From Streptomyces lasiicapitis (GTDB lineage: Bacteria > Actinomycetota > Actinomycetes > Streptomycetales > Streptomycetaceae): 64,000 nt of DNA. The stretch lies in NCBI RefSeq assembly GCF_014646335.1, contig NZ_BMNG01000007.1:1-64000 (forward strand), read 5' to 3'. The position numbers and the translations under genes were made by a program. Shown piece after piece: positions 35,104-43,419 of the stretch; positions within the stretch are counted from its first letter, which is position 1, and each line of letters begins with the position of its first letter. Under the pieces are notes generated by a model that did not search any database, was not told where the DNA came from, and worked only from the letters and a program-made list of their open reading frames with translations.

Positions 35104-35135
35104 CGGCGGGACAGCTCAACTGGAGTGTCCCGCCG
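35104..35135. terminator. Bidirectional hairpin terminator
   Basis: A perfect 10-bp stem (CGGCGGGACA / TGTCCCGCCG) with a 12-nt loop lies between the convergent ends of the LysR gene and the MbtH-like gene and can serve both. Confidence 0.7.
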
Positions 35136-35179
35136 GGGACTTGGCCGTTCGGGGAACCGCCTGGACCGAACGGAACCGC

Positions 35180-35392
35180 CTACTCGCCCATTGCCTCAAC
35201 AAGGCTCTTGGGCCGCATGTCGGTCCAGTTCCGCTCGATGTAGTCCATGCAGTTCTGACGCGCCTCCGGGCCGAGGACGCTGCGCCAGCCGGCAGGTACG
35301 TCCACGAACGACGGCCACAGCGAATACTGTTCCTCGTCGTTGATGAGGACGAGGAAGACGCCGGACTCGTCGTCGAACGGGTTCGTGCTCAC
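35180..35392 (-). CDS. MbtH-like protein
   Basis: 70 residues with the diagnostic MbtH pattern: NPFDDESGVFLVLINDEEQYSLWP, then VPAGW and a tail NWTDMRPKSL. MbtH proteins bind and activate adenylation domains of NRPSs. It lies 9 bp after the collapsed NRPS, so the pair was once an operon. It appears intact although its local partner is broken; it may serve an NRPS elsewhere or be decaying. Confidence 0.9.
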   Translation of the reverse strand: MSTNPFDDESGVFLVLINDEEQYSLWPSFVDVPAGWRSVLGPEARQNCMDYIERNWTDMRPKSLVEAMGE

Positions 35393-35401
35393 AGTGGGCT
35401 C

Positions 35402-37264
35402 CTATGCTTCGAGGAATCGGTCGATGACGGCGCAGATCTCGGCCGCGGGTTCCGGCGAGGTCAGGCCTATGTGGGTGACGTGGATGTCGTACGCGCGCAC
35501 GTCGCCGTCGACGTACGGAGCCCAGAACGCGGCCTCGGCCTCAGGGCTGTCGGTCGCGTTGAAGAACAGGGCAGTGCCTCGATAGACCGGCTGCGTGAAG
35601 TGCCCGATCAGGCGGACGTGTTCCGTCGCGAGGGTGGCGCCGCTCTCCACGAGGGCCGTGCGGCCGGAGTCGTTCTCATCGCCGGGCAGATAGCCCGCGA
35701 GCGCATCACGCGCCTCGGCACGGCTGACCACCTCACCGCGTTCGGTGAACCAGCCGGCCGGGGCGGCGTGGAGGAGCGTGATCGCCGGCTCCTCGTGGCC
35801 CCGGCTCTGCAGTTCGGCGGCGACGGCGTGGGCGATCCGTCGAAGCCACGGGCCTGGATGCCGTACACCCCTTGGGGGTGCCGGTGGAGCCGGAGGTGTA
35901 CATGACGTAGGCGGCGTTCGCGGGCAGGGGTGCGGGGGTACGGCCTGCGCGCGGGGCGCCGTGGCGCCGGTGTCTCCCGTACGAGCGTCGTCTCCGGCGA
36001 AGCCGTCTCCGCCCAAGACGTCTTCGATGAGCAGGTGCGGGATGTCGTTCTCCGGCAGCACGCCGACCGTGTCGGTGGCGGTCAGTATTAGGCGCGGGCG
36101 GGCGTCGGAGAGGATGTGGTCCAGGCGCGTGCTCGGGTACTTGGGGTCGATCGGCAGGTAGGCGGCGCCGGACTTGAGGATGCCGAGCATGCCGACGACC
36201 AGGTCGGCGGAGTGCGGCAGGGCCAGGGCGACGACGGTCTCGGGGCCCACGCCCCGGCCGGTCAGCTCGCGGGCGAGCCGCTCGGCCCGCGCGTCGAGCT
36301 CGGCGTAGGTCAGTTCCAGGTCGTCGCAGACCAGGGCGGTCGCGTCCGGGGTGGCCGCCACCTGCCGCTCGACGAGCCCTGCGACGGTCAGCTCTGGCGT
36401 CGGCGCCGCGGTGTCGTTGAACGTGCGCAGGACCCGCTCGCGCTCGTCGTCCTCCAGAACGTCCGCCAGGGCGACCGGGCGGGCCGGGTCGCTCGTCAGC
36501 TGCCGGATCAGGCGCTCGAAGCGGGCGGTCACGGCTTCGGCGGTGGACCTGTCGAACAGGTCGGTTGCGTACTCGAGGTAGATCAACAGACCCGGTTCGT
36601 CCGGGTCGTTGAAGAAGTTGAATTCCAGGTCGAACTTGGCGGTCGGCGTGGAGAGCGGCCCCAAGTGCGCGGTGACGCTGCCGGGCAGTTCCTCGTCCAC
36701 ACTGAGGCTGACGCCGTCGCCCCGGTGGCTGGCCGCAGGCGGGCGCGGCCGGTCGGCGGGCAGCCGCATCGGCTGCGGCACCCCGGTCAACTCCTCGCGC
36801 CAGTAGCCGATCTGGGCAGAGAGCACACTCTCGGGGTCACTCTCGCCACCCAGCAGCTCGCGTTGCCGGAGCGTGTAGTCGACGTACTGGACCGGCAGTT
36901 CGTCCCAGCCCGGCTCCTCGCCGCGTACCCGTGCGGTGTACGCGGTCGCCAGGTCGCGGGCGAGGGGCACCGCGGACTCTCCGTCGCAGGCGACCGTCTC
37001 CTCGGCCACCTCGGCCAACGGAACACCGAGGCATAACTCCTCCGCCGACAGCACACGTTGAGCGGGCGCACCGGCGGCGTCCTCCACGATGAGCGTGCGC
37101 AGGCTCTCATGGCGTGTCACGACATCACGGACCGCCTCGGTGAGCCCCGCCACGTCCAGGCCCCCGGTGAGCCGGATGAGGAAGGGCAGGTTGTACGTCG
37201 CCGACGGCCCCTGGAACCGGTCGATGAACCACAGGCGACGCTGCGCGAAGGACAGCGGAATCAT
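35402..37264 (-). pseudogene. Collapsed NRPS: condensation, partial adenylation, thioesterase tail
   Basis: One open frame of 620 residues preceded by AGGAG, but no domain is whole. The condensation domain starts well (PLSFAQRRLWF) but jumps from EVAEETV into CDGESAVPLARDLA, so the HH of HHxxxDG is lost; more is missing after DEELPG. The adenylation domain runs from LTYAELDARAERLA to about VLGGDG. Then the frame is wrong: the A3 motif YTSGSTGTPKG is readable only in another frame and is joined directly to the thioesterase start VYGIQARGFDG (near 35866). The thioesterase tail follows without its GxSxG serine. There is no carrier domain. This is a decayed synthetase (or, less likely, an assembly collapse). 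Confidence 0.85.
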
Positions 37265-37669
37265 GACGGAGTGCTCCTGTTCGGCTTCGGATTGCGCAGC
37301 AGGGGTGGCGGTCTCAATTCCCTGCTCCGTCGGGCGCCTTCGGGCGTCATGGCACCCTCCCCCGCACTCCGATCAGGGCGCACGAAATTCACGGTCGGTG
37401 TTCGGGGATGCTCTGCACGGCAGCGCGCGAGGTACCGCGATGCGATACAAAAACCGTAACTCCGAAGCGGCTCATTCGATCCTGCACACCCGGTTTTCGA
37501 TTCCATCACCGGCGCTTATGGAACGCGCACATGAAGCAGCGTCACGAGAATCAGGCAGTGTCGTGCGAATGCTGAGGAGCGGGAAATCAACGCTCGGACT
37601 CGGTTCGTTCGGCTCGCCGATTGCGCACCGGCCCACGAAGGCCTGCGACGCGGCACCCGCACACGCAGC
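37265..37669. other. Upstream region of the NRPS remnant, no gene seen
   Basis: About 400 bp, less GC-rich than the surroundings (stretches such as gatacaaaaaccgtaactccgaag near 37443), fitting a promoter region for the minus-strand NRPS. Its open frames are shadows without homology. A hairpin at 37670-37699 closes it on the other side. Confidence 0.45.
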
Positions 37670-37699
37670 GAGCCCCGCGGCCGGATGGCGGCGGGGCTC
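37670..37699 (-). terminator. Hairpin terminator after the GNAT gene
   Basis: A perfect 9-bp stem (GAGCCCCGC / GCGGGGCTC) with a 12-nt loop, 63 bp beyond the stop of the minus-strand acetyltransferase gene. Confidence 0.65.
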
Positions 37700-37761
37700 A
37701 TGTGTGCGGTGGGGTTGGGGGCATCCTGCCGCCCCCGACCGACGACGAACGCGGGCGCTTC

Positions 37762-38286
37762 CTATTCCCCGCCGTCCCGTACGGACTTCTCGAGGAGCGT
37801 GAACGACTTGACCGTGCCGCCCGGCTGCGGCTTGCCCTCCTTGTGTCCGGCAACCTGATAGCCGGCGTTGAGGTAATACGTGGTCAGGCGTGCGTTGCCG
37901 GCCAAGCAGTCCAGACGTACCAACGTCCGACCCGCCTCAGCCACGCGGCGCTCCGCGACTCGCAGAAGCTGCCGTCCCGTCCCGGCCGGGACCCTGGTGT
38001 GGTCCACCATCAGGCGGTGCACGTAGCCGGCGGTCGGCGGCTGAGGGCCCCAGGCGTCCTCGTCCTCCCACCACAACTCCCAGGCCCCGACGACACGATC
38101 GGCAGCCTCGGCGAGCCACACCTCCCCGTTCTTCATGATCCGGCGGAAGTGGCCCTCGCCCAGTTCACCAGGCTGCCACTGACCAGTGATGCCCTGGGCA
38201 AGCATCCAGCGGGCAGCGTCGTCGCGCAGACGCACGACGGCGGCAAGGTCGGCGTCGTCGGCCAGACGGAAGCGTAGATCGTTCAC
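37762..38286 (-). CDS. GNAT N-acetyltransferase
   Basis: 174 residues from the GTG at 38286. The family pattern is clear: FRLADDADLAAVVRLRDDAARWM, WLAEAADRVVGAWELWWED, then VHRLMVDHTRVPAGTGRQLLRVAE (acetyl-CoA loop) and LDCLAGNARLTTYYLNAGYQVAG. The acceptor is unknown. The frame runs on upstream through the transporter remnant, but homology begins at this GTG. It lies just after the broken DrrB, so it may be read from the same operon. Confidence 0.85.
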   Translation of the reverse strand: MNDLRFRLADDADLAAVVRLRDDAARWMLAQGITGQWQPGELGEGHFRRIMKNGEVWLAEAADRVVGAWELWWEDEDAWGPQPPTAGYVHRLMVDHTRVPAGTGRQLLRVAERRVAEAGRTLVRLDCLAGNARLTTYYLNAGYQVAGHKEGKPQPGGTVKSFTLLEKSVRDGGE

Positions 38287-38311
38287 GCCGCGATCCTCGC
38301 ACAGGGCCTTC

Positions 38312-38575
38312 TCAGGCGATCTTGCGGCGGTAGGAGGCCATTGGCAAGGGCGTACGCCACGACGAGGACACCGACGCACCAGGCGACGGCGGTCCAGACG
38401 TCGGTGCCGACCGGTGCCGACCGGCTGTTGGGCGAACAGGTCGCGGATCGTATTGACGATGGGCGTCGCCGGCTGGTGATTGGCGAAGGCCGCCACCGGG
38501 GCGGGCATGGTCTCGGTTGGCACGATCGCCGAGCTGAGGAACGGCAGGAAGATGAGCGGGTAGGCGAAGGCACCC
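38312..38575 (-). pseudogene. DrrB-type ABC-2 permease fragment
   Basis: Only the C-terminal end of an ABC-2 permease is left: AFAYPLIFLPFLSSAIVPTETM and HQPATPIVNTIRDLF in one frame, DVWTAVAWCVGVLVVAYALA in a second, and the family's end MASYRRKIA followed by the stop at 38312 in a third. The first shift is explained by a perfect 10-bp tandem duplication (38402-38421), the second by an extra A. The N-terminal membrane helices are deleted and the fragment is joined to the ATPase remnant. It cannot be functional. Confidence 0.85.
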
Positions 38576-39008
38576 GCGCCCCTCGACCGCCCTCCACACC
38601 TCGACACGCCCCTGGGGATCGAGCCCGGCCGTCGGCTCGTCGAGGAAGATGACCGGCGGGCTCGCGATGATGCTCATCGCGATGTCGAGGCGGCGGCGCA
38701 TGCCGCCCGAATACGTCGCTGCGCTGCCCGCCGCGACCCGCTTCGGTCAGCGAGAAACGTTAGAGCATGTCGTCCGCGATCCGTCCCGGGTCCTTGAGGT
38801 GCCGCAGCTTGGCGACCAGTACGAGGTTCTCCCGCCCGGTGAGGATGCCGTCGACGGTAGTGAACTGCCCGGTGAGGCTGATGGATTCCCGTACGTCCGC
38901 GGCCTGCGTGGCGGCATCGAGGCCGTTGACGCTGACAGCCCCGGCGTCGGCCCTGAGCAGGGTGGACAGGATCTTCACGAGTGTGGTCTTGCCGGCCCCG
39001 TTGGAGGT
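38576..39008 (-). pseudogene. DrrA-type ABC ATPase fragment
   Basis: This starts abruptly at NGAGKTTLVKILSTLL, directly after the stop of the DUF1048 gene, so the first 40 or so residues are missing. The frame then runs to a TAA at 38760-38762 where relatives have Glu (LERFSLTEA). After another shift come YSGGMRRRLDIAMSIIASPPVIFLDEPTAGLDPQGRVEVWRAVEG (signature and Walker B), which then fuses into the permease remnant. The damage is therefore an N-terminal deletion, a nonsense codon, a frameshift and a C-terminal deletion. Confidence 0.85.
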
Positions 39009-39009
39009 G

Positions 39010-39336
39010 TCACTTCTCGGCCGTGCCGGGCTCCCCGCTGATGGACTCCTGATAGATGTCCGCGTTGGTGCGCGAGTCCTTGACCAGGTCGTCGCAGAAG
39101 GCAGCGACGTCGTTGCCGATGAGTTCAAGGACTCCCTTGCCGGCCGCCACTCCCTCCTCGAAGAAATCGACGATCCCTGGAAGCAGGGGCCCGTCAGGCA
39201 AGTCGACCGGTCCGACCTTGAAGAAGTACCTCTGAATCTCCTTGTAGACGATCTGGTAGTCAGCCGGCAGCGCGTGGACCCGCGCCATGTGCGCCCGCCA
39301 CTGCTTCTTGCCCTCGATGATGTCTTGGATGCCCAT
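39010..39336 (-). CDS. DUF1048 family protein (second copy)
   Basis: 108 residues, DUF1048 (about 100 aa): MGIQDIIEGKKQWRAHMARVHALPADYQIVYKEIQRYFFKV, then FFEEGVAAGKGVLELIGNDVAAFCDDLV. The family sits in PadR-ABC transporter operons and its job is unknown. It follows its paralogue with one base between, and its stop touches the ATPase fragment, so this end of the operon has been cut. Confidence 0.85.
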   Translation of the reverse strand: MGIQDIIEGKKQWRAHMARVHALPADYQIVYKEIQRYFFKVGPVDLPDGPLLPGIVDFFEEGVAAGKGVLELIGNDVAAFCDDLVKDSRTNADIYQESISGEPGTAEK

Positions 39337-39337
39337 G

Positions 39338-39694
39338 TCAGCCTCCTAGCTGGCCCAGTTTCTTGGCGACGTTCCTGTTCAACTGCTCGCGCCACCGGTC
39401 GCGATGGGTCCGGGCCTCTTGTCCGCCGGTCAGCGCCACACAGAAGCCCTTGATGTCGTCGCCGAGCACCTCGTGAATGCTCTGCCCGTCCGCCGCTGTC
39501 TCTTCGAGCAGCCCCAGGGCGCCATCAAGAATCGGCGTCAGATTGCGACCCGTGAAGTCCGAGTACGGGGAGAGGTGAACCTTGATCTGCTGCCATGCCG
39601 CCCGGTAGTCGGCCGGCAATTGCTCGGCCCGGGCTTCGAACGCCTTCCATTCCCTGGTGATGTCGCTGCCCGTCATGGTCGCCCAGAAGTTCAT
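39338..39694 (-). CDS. DUF1048 family protein (first copy)
   Basis: 118 residues from the ATG at 39694, overlapping the PadR stop (ATGA). It shows the same pattern as its neighbour: WKAFEARAEQLPADYRAAWQQIKVHLSPYSDF, LLEETAADGQSIHEVLGDDIKGFCVAL. The two copies are clear paralogues from an old tandem duplication common in this operon type. A basic C-terminal tail ends the protein. Confidence 0.85.
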   Translation of the reverse strand: MNFWATMTGSDITREWKAFEARAEQLPADYRAAWQQIKVHLSPYSDFTGRNLTPILDGALGLLEETAADGQSIHEVLGDDIKGFCVALTGGQEARTHRDRWREQLNRNVAKKLGQLGG

Positions 39695-40017
39695 CGCCCA
39701 CCCTCCTTGAGCTTGTCGATGCGTGATGAGACGTACTCCCATTTCGCCCAGAACGTCGCGAGTTCCTTACGCCCCGCGTCGTTGAGCGCAAAGAACTTGC
39801 GCGGTGGCCCCATTCCGGACGGCCGTTTCGTCACCTGGACGAGCCCGTTCCGCTCGAGTCGCAGCAGGATGGTGTACGTCGTCCCCTCGACGACGTCGGT
39901 GAAGCCGAGTTCGTTCAACCGACGCGTGATGGCGTACCCGTAGGTCTCCTCGCTGCTGATGATTTGAAGCACGCAGCCTTCAAGCGTGCCTTTCAGCATC
40001 TCCGTCAGATCGTCCAT
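39691..40017 (-). CDS. PadR family transcriptional regulator
   Basis: 108 residues from the ATG at 40017 (GAGGG 6 nt upstream). LKGTLEGCVLQIISSEETYGYAITRRLNELGF and VEGTTYTILLRLERNGLVQV form the PadR winged helix, followed by the RKFFALNDAGRKELATF dimer part. PadR proteins repress a drug-transporter operon until a ligand binds. Here the transporter it should control is broken. The upstream AGTAC repeats are its likely operator. Confidence 0.9.
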   Translation of the reverse strand: MDDLTEMLKGTLEGCVLQIISSEETYGYAITRRLNELGFTDVVEGTTYTILLRLERNGLVQVTKRPSGMGPPRKFFALNDAGRKELATFWAKWEYVSSRIDKLKEGGR

Positions 40018-40039
40018 CGCGGGCCCTCTTCGATCTCCC

Positions 40040-40074
40040 AGTACTGCGTAGCACCGAGTACCACTACACAGTAC
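40040..40074 (-). promoter_or_regulatory. Probable PadR operator region
   Basis: Three AGTAC words (40040-40044, 40057-40061, 40070-40074), each followed by C/T-G/A-C-rich variants of the same dozen bases, lie 23-57 bp upstream of the PadR ATG. The arrangement suggests repeated half-sites over the operon promoter (inference). Confidence 0.45.
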
Positions 40075-40136
40075 CACGTAGTAGTGGGTCAATACGTGGC
40101 CCGCGAGCCCTCTGTCGGACAGGGTTTCGCCGCGGT

Positions 40137-40170
40137 CGATGATCGGAGTCGGAGTCGGAGTCGATCATCG
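40137..40170. repeat. Inverted repeat around a GGAGTC tandem repeat
   Basis: CGATGATCG (40137-40145) and its exact complement CGATCATCG (40162-40170) flank three copies of the 6-base word GGAGTC, the first and last sharing bases with the arms. It lies between the PadR promoter and the end of the small membrane protein gene, and could be a terminator-like hairpin or a slippage site. Confidence 0.6.
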
Positions 40171-40208
40171 GAGTCAGAGCTGAAGCGTCATCGGCCCGTG
40201 GGCCCGGC

Positions 40209-40595
40209 TCACGGCGCAGAGGCAATTACGGCTTGGGATCCGAGCACTACGGCGACGACGAGGCAGGCGACGGCGATGCCGACGGCCGTGCGCCGCCCCT
40301 GATGAAGCCGACGGGGCAGGACAAGCATCAGAGCCGCACTGATCCAGGAAGCGGACACGAGCCGGGGAAGCCATGTCTCGGCCCGGTCGTTCACCCGGTA
40401 ACAGTGATCAGCCCGCCGCCCGGTCTCACCGAAAGAGGAGAGACAGTCACTCCCGAAGTTCTCGGTGCTCAGCCCGACGATCCCCCACCACACGGTGACC
40501 AGAACAGCAGCGGCCACCGCGACACCGAAGACCAAGCACCCTCCAGGGCGACGCGCCAGGCCTGTGTCCGCTGCCGGAGACATGTCACGAGTCAT
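40209..40595 (-). CDS. Small membrane protein of unknown function
   Basis: 128 residues from the ATG at 40595; the frame is open far upstream, overlapping hutD, but nothing there looks coding. Three hydrophobic helices (CLVFGVAVAAAVLVTVWWGIV, LVSASWISAALMLVLP, AVGIAVACLVVAVVLGS) enclose a short loop with two Cys (SDCLSSF, DHCYRV) that could form an extracytoplasmic disulfide. I do not recognise a family. It is divergent from hutD. Confidence 0.55.
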   Translation of the reverse strand: MTRDMSPAADTGLARRPGGCLVFGVAVAAAVLVTVWWGIVGLSTENFGSDCLSSFGETGRRADHCYRVNDRAETWLPRLVSASWISAALMLVLPRRLHQGRRTAVGIAVACLVVAVVLGSQAVIASAP

Positions 40596-40730
40596 GACGT
40601 CGCACCCTACAGAGCGGGGCGTCGTATCCGGAGTGGGACTCCTCCCGTCGGATGAGGCACCCGCCTCTCCCCTCCTGGTCGGCACGTAGGCTGTGGCCGG
40701 CCGGAAGACGGAACAAGGAGGCGGCGTCGG

Positions 40731-41333
40731 ATGGGCGGAGATGTTCTGCGCTGGAGCGAATACCGCACCATGCCGTGGAAGAACGGCGGCGGTACGACCC
40801 GGGAGGTCGCGTCGGGCACCCTGCAAGCGCCCCCGGCCTCGGCGGAGCCCGCGGACGGCTTCGATTGGCGGGTGAGCATCGCGGACGTGGACGCGGGAGG
40901 CCCCTTCTCTCCCTTCCCCGGAATCGACCGCGTGATCACCCTGGTCGAGGGCGAAGGCATGGTGCTGACCGTGGACGGGACCCAACAACTGGTCGAGCCG
41001 TTGAGCCCGTTCGCCTTCTCCGGCGACGCGGTGACGGACTGTCGGCTGAAGGCGGGCGCGGTACGCGACATGAATGTGATGACCCGCCGGGGCCGGGCGA
41101 CGGCACACGTGCAGATCATCGCCCTCGCCGCCGCACGGGAGACGGAGATGACGTACGTCGCGGACGAGACCCTGCTCATCATGGCCGCCACCGAAGGGAT
41201 AACCGTCGGTGGACCGGACGGACGGGAGACCGCGCTCGGCCGCCTCGACTGTGTACGTCACGAGGGCCCGGGGGCGCTGACTCTACGGGGCGACGGCGCG
41301 GTGGCCGAGATCAGGATCACCGCGGCGCGCTGA
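40731..41333 (+). CDS. HutD/Ves family cupin protein
   Basis: 200 residues with the HutD signatures PWKNGGGTTREV at the start, FDWRVSIADVDAGGPFSPFPGIDR in the first half, and SPFAFSGDAVTDCRL. HutD is found with histidine-utilisation genes and is thought to bind formylglutamate-like molecules or moderate flux; its exact role is unsettled. No hut genes are in this window. Single-gene unit. Confidence 0.85.
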   Translation: MGGDVLRWSEYRTMPWKNGGGTTREVASGTLQAPPASAEPADGFDWRVSIADVDAGGPFSPFPGIDRVITLVEGEGMVLTVDGTQQLVEPLSPFAFSGDAVTDCRLKAGAVRDMNVMTRRGRATAHVQIIALAAARETEMTYVADETLLIMAATEGITVGGPDGRETALGRLDCVRHEGPGALTLRGDGAVAEIRITAAR

Positions 41334-41479
41334 CGGTGGCGGGGCCGGAGGCAGGCGGCGCGTAAGCCTGCGGCCGCGGAGTGGACCCCGCCATGGAGCG
41401 GGGGCGACTCGGCCCGACCCGTGAACTCCGGGGCGCCGCCCTACTCACTCCGGGTCGCCGCCCCACTCAGAGTTGCGCG

Positions 41480-42337
41480 TCACTCAGAGGCGTGCGCGTC
41501 CGCAGCCTCGTCGAACGCCGTCGCCCGCGCCGTCTTCTCCCAAGTCGCGATCTCCGTACGCACCGCGTCGAGGTGGGCGACCAGCGCGTCCACGGAGTCG
41601 TCGCCGAGCGGCAGCCGCAGCGGAGTGTTGTCGGCCTCCAGGGCGGCGATCACCGCGGCGGCGGCCTTCGCGGGGTCGCCCGGCTGCTCGCCGTCGCCGC
41701 TCTCGACCATGCGGCGGGTGGCGCCGACCGTGGCGTCGTACGCCTCGTTCTCGATGCGCCCGCTGGAACTCGCGTTGCCGAACAGTCCGGTGCGGAACGC
41801 GCCCGGCTCCACGACCAGCACCTTGATGCCCAACGGACGCACCTCGTCCGCCAGCGCCTCCGACAGGCCCTCCAAGGCGAACTTGGTGGCGCTGTACGCG
41901 GAGAACCCCGCGAACGACAGCTGCCCGCCCACGCTGCTCAGCTGCACGATCGCCCCCGAACGGCGGGCCCGCATGTGCGGGAGCACGGCCCGGACCAGCT
42001 CCGCCGGGCCGAAGAAATGCACGTCGAACAGGTCGCGCAGTTCGGCGTCGGTGGTCTCCTCGGTGGCGCCGACGTGGGTGCGGCCCGCGTTGTTGACCAG
42101 GACGTCGATCCGCCCGTGCCGGGCGACCACGTCCTCGACGACGGCCCGGCCGGCAGGCAGGTCGGTGACGTCGAGCGCGACCGCCTCCACCCGGTCCGGG
42201 TGCGCGGCGACCAGATCCGCGAGCGCCTCGGGCCGCCGCGCGGTGGCCACCACGACGTCTCCCGCCGCGACCGCGGCCTCGGTGAACGCCCGCCCGAAAC
42301 CACTGTTCGCCCCGGTGATCAGCCACACCTTGTTCAT
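41480..42337 (-). CDS. Short-chain dehydrogenase/reductase
   Basis: 285 residues. KVWLITGANSGFGRAFTEAA gives the TGxxxGxG cofactor loop, VLVNNAGRTH the NNAG motif, SGAIVQLSS the catalytic Ser strand, and YSATKFALEG the YxxxK pair. An NAD(P)-dependent oxidoreductase of the DltE-like SDR group with unknown substrate. It is divergent from a LysR gene, the usual sign of LysR control. Confidence 0.9.
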   Translation of the reverse strand: MNKVWLITGANSGFGRAFTEAAVAAGDVVVATARRPEALADLVAAHPDRVEAVALDVTDLPAGRAVVEDVVARHGRIDVLVNNAGRTHVGATEETTDAELRDLFDVHFFGPAELVRAVLPHMRARRSGAIVQLSSVGGQLSFAGFSAYSATKFALEGLSEALADEVRPLGIKVLVVEPGAFRTGLFGNASSSGRIENEAYDATVGATRRMVESGDGEQPGDPAKAAAAVIAALEADNTPLRLPLGDDSVDALVAHLDAVRTEIATWEKTARATAFDEAADAHASE

Positions 42338-42455
42338 GGCACCTCCCTCTGCATCACGTCGACTTGACCTCGACGACCTTTCGCCCTCGCGGTGAAGGGA
42401 ACTCTGCCGCTGCGACTACTCCCCCGTCCAAGACCTCCCGTGATAGCCATGGGTT

Positions 42456-43382
42456 ATGGACGTCCACAGCAGGGATCTGCGCTACTTCCTCACGGTGGCC
42501 GAGGAGTTGCACTTCACGCGCGCCGCGGAGCGGCTGTTCGTCTCACAACCCGCGCTGAGCAAGCAGATCCGGCTCCTGGAGAAGGCGCTGGGCGCGCCGC
42601 TGTTCGTACGGGACCGGCGTTCGGTACGCCTCACGCGCGCCGGAGAGGCGCTGGTGCCGCACGCCCGGCGCGTCCTGGAGGCCTGGGAGGAGGGCCAGGC
42701 AGCGCTGGAGGAGGCGAAGGCGGCGGAGGGCGCCCGGCTCGTCGTGGGCATGAGCACCAGCCCGGGGCGCGGCGGCCTGCTGCCCGCCGTCAGGTCGCGC
42801 TTCACCGCCGCCTTCCCGGACGCCGAGCTGATCCTCCGTCAAGTCGGCTGGGAGGACGCCACGGCGGGCCTCGCCGACGGCGGCAGCGACGTGGCGTACG
42901 TATGGCTGCCGCTGCCCGAGCCACACCGCTACGGCCACGTCGTGGTGGCCGAGGAGCCCCGGCATGTCGCGCTCCCCGCGGACCACCGGCTCGCCGGGCG
43001 CGACACCGTGGCGCTGGACGACCTCCTCGACGAGCCGTTCCTGGCGCTCCCGGAGTCCGCGGGCCCGCTGCGCGACTACTGGCTCGCCCCGGAGGCCCGC
43101 GCGGGCCGCCCCGTACGGATCGGGGCCGTCATACACAGCCCCGACGAAACGTACGAAGCACTGGTCGACGGCCGCGGCGTCTGCCTGCTCGCCGCGGGCA
43201 ACGCCCCACTCCTCACCCGAGGCGACGTCGTCACCCGCCCGGTCACCGGCGTCTCCCCGTCCTGTCTGGCCCTGGCCTGGCGCGCGGACGACACGCGACC
43301 GCCGGTGCGGGGGTATGCCCGCGCGGCGACCCAGGTGGCCGCGCGTACAGAGGTCTCGCCACGGGCCACTTCGGCTACGTGA
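42456..43382 (+). CDS. LysR family transcriptional regulator
   Basis: 308 residues. MDVHSRDLRYFLTVAEELHFTRAAERLFVSQPALSKQIRLLE is an exemplary LysR winged helix; the effector domain follows from about residue 92 (ARLVVGMSTSPGRGGL). The 118-bp gap to the divergent SDR gene probably holds a shared LysR site. It matches the many Streptomyces LysR/SDR pairs. Confidence 0.9.
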   Translation: MDVHSRDLRYFLTVAEELHFTRAAERLFVSQPALSKQIRLLEKALGAPLFVRDRRSVRLTRAGEALVPHARRVLEAWEEGQAALEEAKAAEGARLVVGMSTSPGRGGLLPAVRSRFTAAFPDAELILRQVGWEDATAGLADGGSDVAYVWLPLPEPHRYGHVVVAEEPRHVALPADHRLAGRDTVALDDLLDEPFLALPESAGPLRDYWLAPEARAGRPVRIGAVIHSPDETYEALVDGRGVCLLAAGNAPLLTRGDVVTRPVTGVSPSCLALAWRADDTRPPVRGYARAATQVAARTEVSPRATSAT

Positions 43383-43419
43383 ACTCCCGCGGCAGCCTGA
43401 CCACGTTCTCCCTCACTGC

